NCBI RefSeq assembly: GCF_946481715.1
Contig: NZ_CAMLOV010000052.1
Location: 1-32,151, forward strand
Origin: an uncultured Mucilaginibacter sp.
GTDB taxonomy: Bacteria; Bacteroidota; Bacteroidia; Sphingobacteriales; Sphingobacteriaceae
Direction of reading: 5' to 3'
Length of the DNA: 32,151 bases
Part shown: positions 24,402 to 31,560 of the stretch, piece after piece
How positions within the stretch are numbered: the first letter of the stretch is position 1
Layout: every line of letters begins with the position of its first letter
Position numbers and translations under genes: made by a program
The notes under the pieces: model-generated
What the model was told of the DNA's origin: nothing
Databases searched by the model: none
Seen by the model: only the letters and a program-made list of their open reading frames with translations

Positions 24402-24800
24402 TTAACAATTTGAGAAATTAAGTATTCGACCGATAATTTGCTGCATTTTTCCTTCTAATTTGGTTGACAGGGTTTCCAAGCCTTCGTAGCCGCTAAAATG
24501 GTTTTTGATATCGAAAGTTGTAACCTCAACATGAGCCTCATCAATTTCCTTAATAACAAATTTCAGGGGTGCTTCAATAATTGCGGTTGCATCATTATCC
24601 AGCAATTCTTTCATATGATCCGGATGAAAAAAAAGCACTTGCCTTATTTTTAACGTTTCAATTCCATAGTCAGCCAATATTTTTTGCGGGTCTATTTCAT
24701 AAAGGATGATAAAACCATTTTTTACAATGGTTTCTCTAATACTAACTAAGGCCGTTTCAAAATTTACGGCACGTGTAAATGAAATATTATTCGCTTTCAT
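24402..24800 (-). CDS. DUF302 family protein
   Basis: A 132-residue protein from the ATG at 24800; an in-frame TTG at 24809 is a poorer start. The pattern VSIRETIVKNGFIILYEIDPQKIL, then RQVLFFHPDHMKELL and APLKFVIKEIDEAHVEV, is that of DUF302 proteins, small alpha/beta proteins of unknown function often found with redox or stress genes. Its start overlaps the end of the CMD gene by 14 nt, showing translational coupling. Confidence 0.8.
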   Translation of the reverse strand: MKANNISFTRAVNFETALVSIRETIVKNGFIILYEIDPQKILADYGIETLKIRQVLFFHPDHMKELLDNDATAIIEAPLKFVIKEIDEAHVEVTTFDIKNHFSGYEGLETLSTKLEGKMQQIIGRILNFSNC

Positions 24801-25350
24801 CGCTAACAAGTTTTAACGGTTCAACAATTTGTGGCCAATCCACTTCGGTGTCTGCAACCGCGTTTACATAATTTGTAAAAATGTTGCGTGCTATATTGGC
24901 TATTATTTCCAAAACCTCCCCGTCTGTAAATCCGGCTTCTTTCAATTCCGTTTTATCGGCAGGCGAAATACCTTGAGGGTTTTGCAGGCTTTTCCGTATG
25001 AAATTATAACAGGCCTGATCCTTAAAATTACCGGAAGCGAGTGTGCGGGCTTCCATCATTTCCGACGGTGTTAACCCCACCTTCGAGCCGAAGTAGGTAT
25101 GAGCAGAAAGGCAATAACTGCAATTATTATGCTCGGCCACCGCAAGTGCAATTTTCTCGGCAAGTTTTGCTCCTATTTTACCTTTATTTAGTTGCATATT
25201 AAAAGAAAAGTAAGATTCAAGTACCGCTGTTGAATTTGCCATAACACGGTACATGTTGGGCACTTTTCCGATTTTGGTTTTAAGTGTTTCAAATGTTGCT
25301 CTGCTTTCCGGCGTAACTTCTTCGTCTGTTAATGCTTTAATTTGATTCAT
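24787..25350 (-). CDS. Carboxymuconolactone decarboxylase (AhpD-like) family protein
   Basis: A 187-residue all-helical protein of the AhpD/CMD family. The redox motif is complete: Glu65-x11-Cys77-x2-Cys80-x3-His84 (NCSYCLSAH), as in AhpD-type peroxidase proteins. A peroxide- or thiol-related role is therefore likelier than ring decarboxylation. It is the first gene of a three-gene unit (CMD, DUF302, NTF2-like), with a TetR operator 50-69 nt upstream of its ATG. The neighbouring TetR gene lies 84 nt away. Confidence 0.87.
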   Translation of the reverse strand: MNQIKALTDEEVTPESRATFETLKTKIGKVPNMYRVMANSTAVLESYFSFNMQLNKGKIGAKLAEKIALAVAEHNNCSYCLSAHTYFGSKVGLTPSEMMEARTLASGNFKDQACYNFIRKSLQNPQGISPADKTELKEAGFTDGEVLEIIANIARNIFTNYVNAVADTEVDWPQIVEPLKLVSDESE

Positions 25351-25399
25351 TGTTATAGTTATTAAAACAGGCTTTATTACCTGTTTGATGTTTTAAATT

Positions 25400-25419
25400 T
25401 ATAGACCAATTTGTCTATA
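25400..25419. promoter_or_regulatory. TetR operator 1, upstream of the CMD unit
   Basis: TATAGAC-N6-GTCTATA, perfect 7-bp arms. A second copy with identical arms and spacing lies at 27665-27684. It is between the TetR gene and the CMD gene and about 50 nt before the CMD ATG, suitably placed over the -33 region. Confidence 0.78.
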
Positions 25420-25433
25420 TATAAGTAAATTTT

Positions 25434-25997
25434 TTATGCTTTTATTTTGTCTGCTAAAAATTTCATAGCTGTTTCAACGGGCCAGGTATCTTTATATATT
25501 TTCGATTCTACAATTGCACCTTCAAAAAGCAGGTAGGTAATATCAGCCAATTGGCTTGCTTGTGGCCCGGTACCTAAGTCTTCTTCTATCCACTGTTTGA
25601 ATATGCCCCTCAATTTCGTTTTATGTTCTACAATTTCTTTGCGCATGATCTCATTCGAATCCCCTATTTCCGCCAACATGTTAATGAACTTACATCCTAT
25701 AAAATTATTCCCTTTAAGCCCGGCTTTTAAAAAATCAAAACAGCTTAATACTTTTTCAATACCGGGTTGCCCGTCATCAATAATTGCGTATAATGCGGCG
25801 AACCATTCTTTCCGCGCATTTTGTAGGTAAGCAACGCCTAACTCGTCTTTTGAGCCGTAATGGGTATATAAGCTTGCCTTAGCAGAACCGGATTCTTTAA
25901 GGATCTGATTAATACCGGTACTGTTAAAGCCCTGTTTTTGAAACAAGGTAGTGGCTGTATCCAGTAATTTTTGTTTTGGGTTTGCATCTGTTGCCAT
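25434..25997 (-). CDS. TetR/AcrR family transcriptional regulator
   Basis: A 187-residue regulator with a TetR DNA-binding domain at about residues 8-55; the helix-turn-helix is STGINQILKESGSAKASLYTHYGSKDEL. The C-terminal domain is helical and ligand-binding. It follows the alpha/beta hydrolase by 35 nt on the same strand and precedes the CMD unit. Identical-arm palindromes in front of both the upstream (27665) and downstream (25400) units make it the likely repressor of all six genes, including itself. The inducer is unknown; the gene set points to an electrophile, quinone or organic pollutant. Confidence 0.88.
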   Translation of the reverse strand: MATDANPKQKLLDTATTLFQKQGFNSTGINQILKESGSAKASLYTHYGSKDELGVAYLQNARKEWFAALYAIIDDGQPGIEKVLSCFDFLKAGLKGNNFIGCKFINMLAEIGDSNEIMRKEIVEHKTKLRGIFKQWIEEDLGTGPQASQLADITYLLFEGAIVESKIYKDTWPVETAMKFLADKIKA

Positions 25998-26032
25998 GGT
26001 GAATAAAGATAAAGATAAATCAAACTTACCGA

Positions 26033-26905
26033 TTAACTGCCCTTTGTTAAAAAGCTGGTTACCAGGCCGGCAATTTGTGTATAGTGTTCTTCCAATGCAA
26101 AATGGCCTCCATTCAATACGTGCAATTTGGCATTCGGTAAATCTCGTTTATAAGCCTCGGCACCAGGTGTTATAAAAATACGGTCATTACCACCCCACAT
26201 GATCAGGGTTTTGGGCTGATGTTCTCTTAAGTAACTTTGCCATTCCGGGTATTTGGGAAAGTTTTTTCCATAGTTCCTGAAAAGAACGTGCTGAATTTCT
26301 TTAACACCGGCTTTCTCCATGTAATATGAATCAACAATATACGCTTCAGGGCTTATTTTATCCTCGTTTTCGGCACCGTATACATATTCATCTTTTATCC
26401 CGTCAAAAGATATCATGTAGTTAATGGCATTACTTAAACCTGCTTCATCGCCCGAATCAATCAAGCTGCCTATTTGTTGTACTCCCGGGCCTAACCCTTC
26501 CTCGTAAGCATTTGCGTTTTGAATAAGAAGGCTCTTGATCAGTTCCGGCCTTTTCGAAGCTATCCTGAAGCCTACAGGCCCACCATAATCCTGCATGTAT
26601 AAATTAAAATTTCTTAATTGGAGTTTGTCGATAAACTTTTCTATGATAGCTGCAATATTGTCAAATGTGTAGTCAAACTCGGTAACCGGCAGGGTACTAC
26701 TGTTCCCAAAACCCGGATAATCCGGCGCAATTACATGGTAATTTGGAGATAAAATAGCCATAATGTTACGATACATAAAAGACGAGGAAGGAAATCCATG
26801 AAGGAAAAGTATAGTTTCGTTTTCAGGGTTTCCGGCTTCGCGGTAAAATACATCTACCGAGTCTATTTTGACTTTGTTGTGTTTAATTTGATGGTAAGTT
26901 TCCAT
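26033..26905 (-). CDS. Alpha/beta hydrolase with Asp nucleophile (epoxide hydrolase/haloalkane dehalogenase-like)
   Basis: A 290-residue alpha/beta hydrolase. The oxyanion motif HGFP is at 36-39. The nucleophile elbow is MQDYGG with Asp106, as in epoxide hydrolases and dehalogenases rather than Ser esterases. The acid is Asp241 (WGGNDRIF) and the base is His268 (NGGHFALEEH). It would hydrolyse an epoxide, C-halogen or similar bond through an alkyl-enzyme ester. It is in one strand run with an NAD(P)-binding protein (49 nt upstream) and TetR (35 nt downstream), so it is probably induced by its own substrate class. Confidence 0.9.
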   Translation of the reverse strand: METYHQIKHNKVKIDSVDVFYREAGNPENETILFLHGFPSSSFMYRNIMAILSPNYHVIAPDYPGFGNSSTLPVTEFDYTFDNIAAIIEKFIDKLQLRNFNLYMQDYGGPVGFRIASKRPELIKSLLIQNANAYEEGLGPGVQQIGSLIDSGDEAGLSNAINYMISFDGIKDEYVYGAENEDKISPEAYIVDSYYMEKAGVKEIQHVLFRNYGKNFPKYPEWQSYLREHQPKTLIMWGGNDRIFITPGAEAYKRDLPNAKLHVLNGGHFALEEHYTQIAGLVTSFLTKGS

Positions 26906-26954
26906 GGTGTTTAAAGGTTTTATGATTAAAACTTTTTGCGTTAGTTAAGAGCAA

Positions 26955-27608
26955 TTAATAAGCAACGGTAAAACGCCTGTTAACAAATTGTGCATTTTCA
27001 AGTTCATCTAATAAGGCAACGGCAATGTCCTCAACAGATATTTTACTTGAACCAAGTGCATCAAAAACGGGTTGATCGGTGCCGGTTCTGTAATTTCCGG
27101 TCCTGATACCAGACGTTCCCGGATGCATTTCGATAGCGGGGCTTAAAAACGTCCACCCTATTTGGGTTTCCAATTTCAACTCATTTAAATAATCCCTTGC
27201 TGCCAGCGCCCCCTGTTTCCATTCTTCCGGGAAATTAGGTGTATCTACCAACTGTACTCCCGGTGTAATTTCTAAACTTCCCGCACCGCCTACAACCAAC
27301 AATCTTTTAACTCCGGCTAAACCGATGGCTTGCTGTATGGCTTTTGAGCCTGCTATAAAGGTTTGGTAAAGGTTTTCATGATGCCAGCCGGGGTTATACG
27401 CAGAAAGCACCGCGTCTTGTCCCGCCAGTAAATCGGCTAATTCAGTTACATTTAAAACGTCAACCGCCTTAACGGTCAACAATTTGTTCTCAATTGTAAT
27501 TCTATCGGCATTTCTTACTAATGCTAAAACTTCATGCTTTCTTAAAAGCGCTTCCTTTAATAAATGAGAGCCTACAAATCCTGTTGCTCCGATAATCGCG
27601 ATTTTCAT
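26955..27608 (-). CDS. NAD(P)H-binding protein (NmrA-like atypical SDR)
   Basis: A 217-residue Rossmann protein with dinucleotide motif GATGFVG at residues 7-13 and LVRNADR following the second strand (NADP-type Arg). It also has LLVVGGAGSLEI and FLSPAIEMHPG, typical of the NAD(P)H-binding/YwnB-like family. It is the first gene of the unit with the hydrolase and TetR, directly behind a clear promoter with a TetR operator across its -33 element. It is probably a quinone or aldehyde reductase or a redox-sensing protein; the exact reaction is not evident. Confidence 0.85.
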   Translation of the reverse strand: MKIAIIGATGFVGSHLLKEALLRKHEVLALVRNADRITIENKLLTVKAVDVLNVTELADLLAGQDAVLSAYNPGWHHENLYQTFIAGSKAIQQAIGLAGVKRLLVVGGAGSLEITPGVQLVDTPNFPEEWKQGALAARDYLNELKLETQIGWTFLSPAIEMHPGTSGIRTGNYRTGTDQPVFDALGSSKISVEDIAVALLDELENAQFVNRRFTVAY

Positions 27609-27642
27609 GGTTGCGTATGGTTAATGGTACGTATTAATGAGA

Positions 27643-27674
27643 CAAACATAAGAACAAAAAAGTATATAGACAAA
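27643..27674 (-). promoter_or_regulatory. Promoter of the NAD(P)-binding/hydrolase/TetR unit
   Basis: On the minus strand the -33 is TTTG (27671-27674) and the -7 is TATGTTTG (27643-27650), 20 nt apart. The TetR operator at 27665-27684 covers the -33 element. Confidence 0.72.
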
Positions 27675-27684
27675 TCTGTCTATA
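27665..27684. promoter_or_regulatory. TetR operator 2, upstream of the NAD(P)-binding unit
   Basis: TATAGAC-N6-GTCTATA, with the same arms and spacing as the site at 25400-25419. It overlaps the -33 box of this promoter, so binding should repress it. Confidence 0.78.
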
Positions 27685-28000
27685 TGCTTTTTTGTTAATG
27701 ACATTTGCTTTACAAAACGAATTATAAATAATACTACAGACGATTTTTCAAGTTATAAGATTTGGTTAACGCCAATATCCCTGGCGGAAATGTGATGCCG
27801 ATAATTGAGCCTCACTATAAGATAAGTTCGCTTCTTAAATAAACGGCATTATAACTTAAAAGATGATATAGTCAACAAAGAGTTGGCCTTAATAGGTAAT
27901 GATGATTATCGTCATTTTGCTTATGAAGGACAATTTTACACATCCAGATATGACTATTGATGTGCAGGCCGTGTGCAAAGGCTTAGCCAACCCCCAACAA
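27685..28000. other. Gene-poor stretch upstream of the NAD(P)-binding unit
   Basis: About 315 nt of A/T-rich sequence. A short ORF frame runs through it into repeat copy C (27899-28111) but its C-terminal half is translated repeat, and no family is recognisable. I call no gene. Confidence 0.5.
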
Positions 28001-28032
28001 AAAAGCCTCTCAGGTTTCTCTGAAAGGCTTTT
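28001..28032. terminator. Terminator-like hairpin, repeat copy C
   Basis: A stem AAAAGCCT / AGGCTTTT with an inner TCAG/CTGA helix. The shared unit extends beyond the hairpin: CCCCAAC before it and CTTTTTTGTGG after it are the same as in copy D at tRNA-Phe. About 230 nt of gene-free sequence follow up to 28263. Confidence 0.78.
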
Positions 28033-28263
28033 CTTTTTTGTGGCGCATACTGTGCAAATTTCGAACTTTTACCTGTCTGATTTGAAGGAAATCGCCGATT
28101 TAGATTTATAAATATGGCGAGTCATGGTAAAGCGATAACCGATATGTCTAAATTAACTATTGGCAGAAACAATGTATCGAAGGTGTTCTAACTACCCCAT
28201 TATTTCAAAGAAAAAACTATCAGCCCGCAACTAAGACGAGCTGGTACAAAAAGTTTTTGAATT

Positions 28264-28818
28264 TTAAGTGGCTTTATAGAATACGGTCTTCCAGGAACGC
28301 CCGGCGCCAATTAGGGTTGATTTTGCGTTGGCCTGAACAGAAATAGACTTGCCATCATTGCTCAGCTTCCAAACCTCTGTTACGTAAACAAATGCTTGTT
28401 TTTGGCCAGCCATCGTCAGGTGCACAGTTGAGTTAACGGTCATCGTTTGTCCATCAGCCGACAACTTTACAGTAAACTTCTTTCCTCTTTCCGGGCCATG
28501 ATCAATTTCGCCTGCTTTACCGTCGAAGGCCAGTTTCTCCTGGCTGGTAACCGGAGCTGTGCCCGGAAACGAGCTTGATACCTCTACGGTTAGAAAATTT
28601 ACCTGTTCTGCTATTTTCATTGTTTTAGCCAGCATACGGTCACCCGAGTCATAGCAGCAAACAATATTTCCGTCCATAGCTATCGACTCTTTGGCTCTCC
28701 ATTCGCCGGAGAAGCTTGCGCGATGGGTGCCATTTTTTTGCTGAGCCTGTACGGGAAAGTAAATTAGTCCAACCATGATGATAGCCAGGCCATACAAAAC
28801 ATGTCTTTTATTTTTCAT
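28264..28818 (-). CDS. Small secreted protein of unknown function (lipocalin-like length)
   Basis: A 184-residue protein with a signal peptide (LAIIMVGLIYFPVQAQQ, cleavage near residue 26). The mature part is beta-rich, with FSGEWRAKESIAMDG near the start, a CC pair (about residues 54-55) and repeated hydrophobic/polar strands ending SLVGAG-type turns. This is compatible with a lipocalin-like or META-like beta barrel. I do not recognise the family. It stands alone, with a possible -7 box 22-29 nt upstream. Confidence 0.72.
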   Translation of the reverse strand: MKNKRHVLYGLAIIMVGLIYFPVQAQQKNGTHRASFSGEWRAKESIAMDGNIVCCYDSGDRMLAKTMKIAEQVNFLTVEVSSSFPGTAPVTSQEKLAFDGKAGEIDHGPERGKKFTVKLSADGQTMTVNSTVHLTMAGQKQAFVYVTEVWKLSNDGKSISVQANAKSTLIGAGRSWKTVFYKAT

Positions 28819-28839
28819 ATCTTATTGAAATTGATTCAG

Positions 28840-28847
28840 CAAATCTA
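28840..28847 (-). promoter_or_regulatory. -7 box for the secreted protein
   Basis: The minus strand reads TAGATTTG, matching TAnnTTTG, with the ATG 21 nt further on. No -33 element is evident. Confidence 0.5.
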
Positions 28848-28960
28848 CCCTGACATCCTTTAGCCTGAAGAATTTGTACTGTAAATAAAAATGTAAACTT
28901 TGTAAAAAATTGTAAACGCCTTTCTCTTTTATAATGGGAAGCAACTTTTCAACCCGCCGG

Positions 28961-28979
28961 TTCAAGCGTCCCGCTTGAA
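28961..28979 (+). repeat. REP-like hairpin unit 1
   Basis: TTCAAGCG-TCC-CGCTTGAA: 8-bp perfect stem with a 3-nt loop TCC. It is part of the left 27-bp inverted repeat. Confidence 0.75.
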
Positions 28980-28987
28980 TCAAAGCA

Positions 28988-29010
28988 GCTGTAAGCGTCC
29001 CGCTTACAGC
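28988..29010 (+). repeat. REP-like hairpin unit 2
   Basis: A 10-bp stem GCTGTAAGCG / CGCTTACAGC with loop TCC. It has the same AAGCG-TCC-CGCTT core as unit 1, but different, still complementary, stem ends. Confidence 0.75.
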
Positions 29011-29195
29011 AACTCAACCAGTGCATTCGCGTTGCGCGTTTCAAACCATTTATAGCGTACTGATTTGTAGAAATGACGTATTAATTTAACCAATCCGGCA
29101 TTCGCAGCAGGGATTGATAGGGGAAGCCGCTTGCGCGAGGGGTTTGAGCAGTCGGTAGGGCGGGTATGTCTACTCGCTACCAATCATTTCATTAG

Positions 29196-29212
29196 GTCAG
29201 CGGGACGCTGAC
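29196..29212 (-). repeat. REP-like hairpin unit 3
   Basis: GTCAGCG-GGA-CGCTGAC: 7-bp stem with loop GGA on the plus strand, i.e. the unit in opposite orientation to units 1 and 2. Confidence 0.72.
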
Positions 29213-29223
29213 ATTAGAGTGGG

Positions 29224-29242
29224 TTCAAGCGGGACGCTTGAA
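29224..29242 (-). repeat. REP-like hairpin unit 4
   Basis: TTCAAGCG-GGA-CGCTTGAA: the exact reverse complement of unit 1, within the right 27-bp inverted repeat. Confidence 0.75.
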
Positions 29243-29295
29243 CCGGCGGGGGTATTCGCAAGACAGCGTTTTTTAACGAAGCAAGATCCCCAACA

Positions 29296-29329
29296 AAAAA
29301 GCCTCTCAGATTTCTCTAAGAGGCTTTTT
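29296..29329 (-). terminator. Terminator of tRNA-Phe (repeat copy D)
   Basis: An 11-bp stem (AAAAAGCCTCT / AGAGGCTTTTT) just downstream of the tRNA on the minus strand and followed there by TTTTTTGTTG, an ideal intrinsic terminator. Stem and loop are identical to copy B. Confidence 0.86.
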
Positions 29330-29337
29330 CTTTTTTG

Positions 29338-29410
29338 TGGTATCAGCTGGGATCGAACCAGCGACACAAGGATTTTCAGTCCTTTGCTCTACCGACTGAG
29401 CTATGATACC
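29338..29410 (-). tRNA. tRNA-Phe (anticodon GAA)
   Basis: On the minus strand the 73-nt sequence folds as a full cloverleaf: acceptor GGTATCA paired with TGATACC, D arm GCTC-AGTCGGTA-GAGC, anticodon arm AAGGA-CTGAAAA-TCCTT with anticodon GAA, and T arm GCTGG-TTCGATC-CCAGC. The discriminator base is A. CCA is not encoded, as is usual in Bacteroidota. A terminator (copy D) follows within 10 nt. Confidence 0.97.
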
Positions 29411-29427
29411 GCTCCGTTTAAGGTTTG

Positions 29428-29435
29428 CAAATGTA
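29428..29435 (-). promoter_or_regulatory. -7 box for tRNA-Phe
   Basis: The minus strand reads TACATTTG, matching TAnnTTTG, and predicts a start about 10 nt before the tRNA 5' end. Confidence 0.62.
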
Positions 29436-29480
29436 GCGTTTTTTTTATTCCTGTAAAGTTTTTTTTCAACTTTTTGGTTA

Positions 29481-29522
29481 GGGGAGTTGGAAGGTTGCAA
29501 GGTTGCAAGGTTGTACGGTTGG
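29481..29522 (+). repeat. Short tandem repeat, 8-nt period (AAGGTTGC)
   Basis: Four consecutive 8-mers from 29491: AAGGTTGC, AAGGTTGC, AAGGTTGT and ACGGTTGG, preceded by a related GGGGAGTTGG. G/T-rich, non-coding. Confidence 0.7.
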
Positions 29523-29608
29523 TTTTCAGGGAATTACAGGAGTGTTAGTTTTGTTTTTTATTTCTAATCTTCAAACCCTGCAATTACAATTACAACAACA
29601 TCTCTAAT

Positions 29609-29680
29609 CCTTCCAACTTTTCTAACCTCTCACAACCTTTCTAACTTTTTTAACCTTTCCAACCTTTTCAACATTTCCCA
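29609..29680 (+). repeat. Pyrimidine-rich degenerate tandem repeat, 9-10-nt period
   Basis: About eight units of the form CYTTTYYAA (for example CTTTTCTAA, CCTTTCTAA, CCTTTCCAA, CCTTTTCAA). The strand bias is opposite to that of the 8-mer array at 29481, so parts of the two can pair (GTTGCAAGGTTG with CAACCTTTTCAAC). It lies just before the Fe-S operon; with the 8-mer array it fills the 29411-29730 gap. Confidence 0.62.
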
Positions 29681-29730
29681 CAAACATTAAAACTAATTTA
29701 TACTTTAGCCTTTAATACTATGCATGCATA

Positions 29731-31032
29731 ATGATTGGACAGGTAATTTTCATCATCATACTAATAGCGGCAGTTTACCTGTTTGGTAAAAACGTTGCAA
29801 AAGTTAGGCGCAACATACTGTTGGGCAAGGATACCGACCGGAGCGATAACCCCGCTGCCCGCTGGCGCATCATGGCTAAGGTCGCACTCGGGCAAACCAA
29901 AATGGTAAAACGCCCAACGGCTGCGGTGATGCACTTTTTCATCTACGTGGGCTTTGTTATCATCAACCTGGAGGTGCTCGAGATCATGATCGACGGTATC
30001 TTTGGCTCGCACCGGGTGTTCTCCAAACCGCTGGGCAGTTTATATGGCTTGCTGATAGGCGGCTTTGAGGTGTTGGCGTTGCTGGTGCTGGTTTCCTGCG
30101 TAGTGTTCCTGGCGAGGCGAAACATCCTCAAATTAAAACGCTTTAGCGGCACGGAGATGACCTCTTGGCCAAAATCCGACGCCAACTATATCCTCACTAT
30201 CGAAATTTTACTAATGACGGCATTCCTCACCATGAACGCCGCCGACTACAAGCTGCAAGCCCTGCACTTTGGGCATTATGTTACTGCGGGTAACTTTCCG
30301 GTGAGTGCGCTGATAGCGCCTTTATTGCCCGCAGGGGCGGAGGCATTGGCCACCATAGAGCGGGGCTGTTGGTGGTTCCACATTGTGGGTATACTTGCAT
30401 TTTTGAATTACCTGCCGTACTCCAAGCATTTCCACATTTTGCTGGCCTTCCCCAATGTGTATTATTCCAACTTAAAGCCTAAAGGCGAGTTTACCAATAT
30501 GGCATCGGTTACCAACGAGGTTAAGGCCATGCTCGACCCATCTTTCGTACCCGAAGCTACTGCCGAAATTGCCCGCTTTGGCGTAAAGGATGTAACGGAC
30601 CTCACCTGGAAAAACCTGATGGAGGCCTATACCTGTACCGAATGCGGAAGGTGTACATCCGTTTGCCCGGCAAATATCACCGGCAAGCTGCTATCGCCCC
30701 GCAAAATAATGATGGATACGCGCGACAGGCTAACCGAGGTGGGCAACAGTATAGATAAGCATGGGAAGGATTATACCGACGATAAAACTTTATTGGATAA
30801 CTACATCACCCGCGAGGAATTGTGGGCTTGTACCACCTGTAATGCCTGCGTAGAGGCCTGCCCGGTAAATATTAACCCGCTGGAAATTATAACAGAGATG
30901 CGCCGCTACGTGGTGATGGAAGAATCGCAGGCGCCGGCCAGCCTAAACAATATGTTTGGCAATATGGAAAATAACGGCGCCCCATGGAAGTACAGCCAGG
31001 CTGACAGGTTTAACTGGGCGGAGAAAAGTTAG
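29731..31032 (+). CDS. Membrane Fe-S oxidoreductase (HdrC/NarI-like fusion)
   Basis: A 433-residue protein. The N-terminal 245 residues hold about five or six hydrophobic helices with His residues (HFFIYVGFVIINL, HIVGILAFLNYLPYSKHFH), as in nitrate-reductase-gamma-type cytochrome b membrane domains. The C-terminal part has two 4Fe-4S motifs: Cys302/305/308/312 (CTECGRCTSVCP) and Cys367/370/373/377 (CTTCNACVEACP), as in HdrC or GlpC-like subunits. It should pass electrons between the quinone pool and a soluble partner. The partner is probably the CCG-domain protein encoded at 31561. The operon starts here; upstream TACTTTAG (29701-29708) is a weak -7 candidate. Confidence 0.9.
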   Translation: MIGQVIFIIILIAAVYLFGKNVAKVRRNILLGKDTDRSDNPAARWRIMAKVALGQTKMVKRPTAAVMHFFIYVGFVIINLEVLEIMIDGIFGSHRVFSKPLGSLYGLLIGGFEVLALLVLVSCVVFLARRNILKLKRFSGTEMTSWPKSDANYILTIEILLMTAFLTMNAADYKLQALHFGHYVTAGNFPVSALIAPLLPAGAEALATIERGCWWFHIVGILAFLNYLPYSKHFHILLAFPNVYYSNLKPKGEFTNMASVTNEVKAMLDPSFVPEATAEIARFGVKDVTDLTWKNLMEAYTCTECGRCTSVCPANITGKLLSPRKIMMDTRDRLTEVGNSIDKHGKDYTDDKTLLDNYITREELWACTTCNACVEACPVNINPLEIITEMRRYVVMEESQAPASLNNMFGNMENNGAPWKYSQADRFNWAEKS

Positions 31033-31101
31033 CAGTCTGCAGTTTCCAGTAGGCAGGTAAGGGATAATTAATCAGAAACTAAAGAAATTTATAATATACA
31101 G

Positions 31102-31557
31102 ATGCAAGGAATGTTAAACGGGACCGCAACAACGGAAAGAGATTACCAGTTATTTATCGAAAAGGTAGCGGCATCAAAATTGGTGTGGGGGTTAAAAGAT
31201 AAAAAGGGTTGGGCAAACTCATCGTCTGCCGGGGATGAGGAAGTTGATGTTATTCCGTTTTGGTCGGAGCGGGCATATGCCAAGGCTTGTGCCAGGGACG
31301 ATTGGAAGGATTATACGCCGACCGAGATTCCGCTGGCGTATTTTTTGGAGGAATGGTGTGTAGGCATGGACGAGAATGATACGCTGGTAGGCGTTAACTG
31401 GAATGCAAAAATGATTGGGCACGAGGACGAAGCTTTAGCGATAGCGCTTGATATCCTGAACCAATTAAAAGTGATCAATTCGGCTATTAAGTTTACCAAC
31501 TATAGCAGTATAGATGAGTTTATTGCCGAAATTAGTGAGGAAGAAGATAAAGCTTAA
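31102..31557 (+). CDS. DUF2750 family protein
   Basis: A 151-residue soluble protein matching the DUF2750 pattern: YQLFIEKVAASKLVWGLKDK, then IPFWSERAYAKACARDDWKDY, IPLAYFLEEWCVGM and a final V.WN.K strand, followed by a C-terminal extension of about 35 residues. Function unknown for the family. It lies between the two Fe-S protein genes and its stop is 3 nt before the next ATG, so it is translated as part of the redox operon and may assist or regulate it (inference). Confidence 0.8.
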   Translation: MQGMLNGTATTERDYQLFIEKVAASKLVWGLKDKKGWANSSSAGDEEVDVIPFWSERAYAKACARDDWKDYTPTEIPLAYFLEEWCVGMDENDTLVGVNWNAKMIGHEDEALAIALDILNQLKVINSAIKFTNYSSIDEFIAEISEEEDKA

Positions 31558-31560
31558 ATA

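Larger units (their letters stand above)
28953..29250. repeat. Element of about 298 bp bounded by 27-bp perfect inverted repeats (MITE/BIME-like)
   Basis: The first 27 bp (28953-28979) are the exact reverse complement of the last 27 bp (29224-29250). Two further hairpins lie inside. There is no ORF of substance and no clear target-site duplication in the immediate flanks. The interior (about 29100-29165) is G-rich and unrecognised. It resembles a miniature element or a bacterial interspersed mosaic built of REP units. Confidence 0.68.

Noticed and set aside
27899..28111. 70-codon ORF across repeat copy C
   Set aside because: Its C-terminal half (QQKSLSGFSERLFFF) is the translated hairpin repeat; the same peptide appears in other repeat-derived frames, so it is not a protein family.
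28953..29250. CRISPR array
   Set aside because: The repeats are palindromes of different lengths in opposite orientations without regular spacers, and no cas gene is present.
29306..29500. 64-codon minus-strand ORF
   Set aside because: It is the tRNA-Phe gene read as protein (IIAQSVEQRTENPCVAGSI), a known type of false ORF.
29219..29548. 109-codon ORF over copy D and tRNA-Phe
   Set aside because: It reads through the repeat and antisense tRNA, giving SWDRTSDTR-type peptides commonly produced by tRNA complements.
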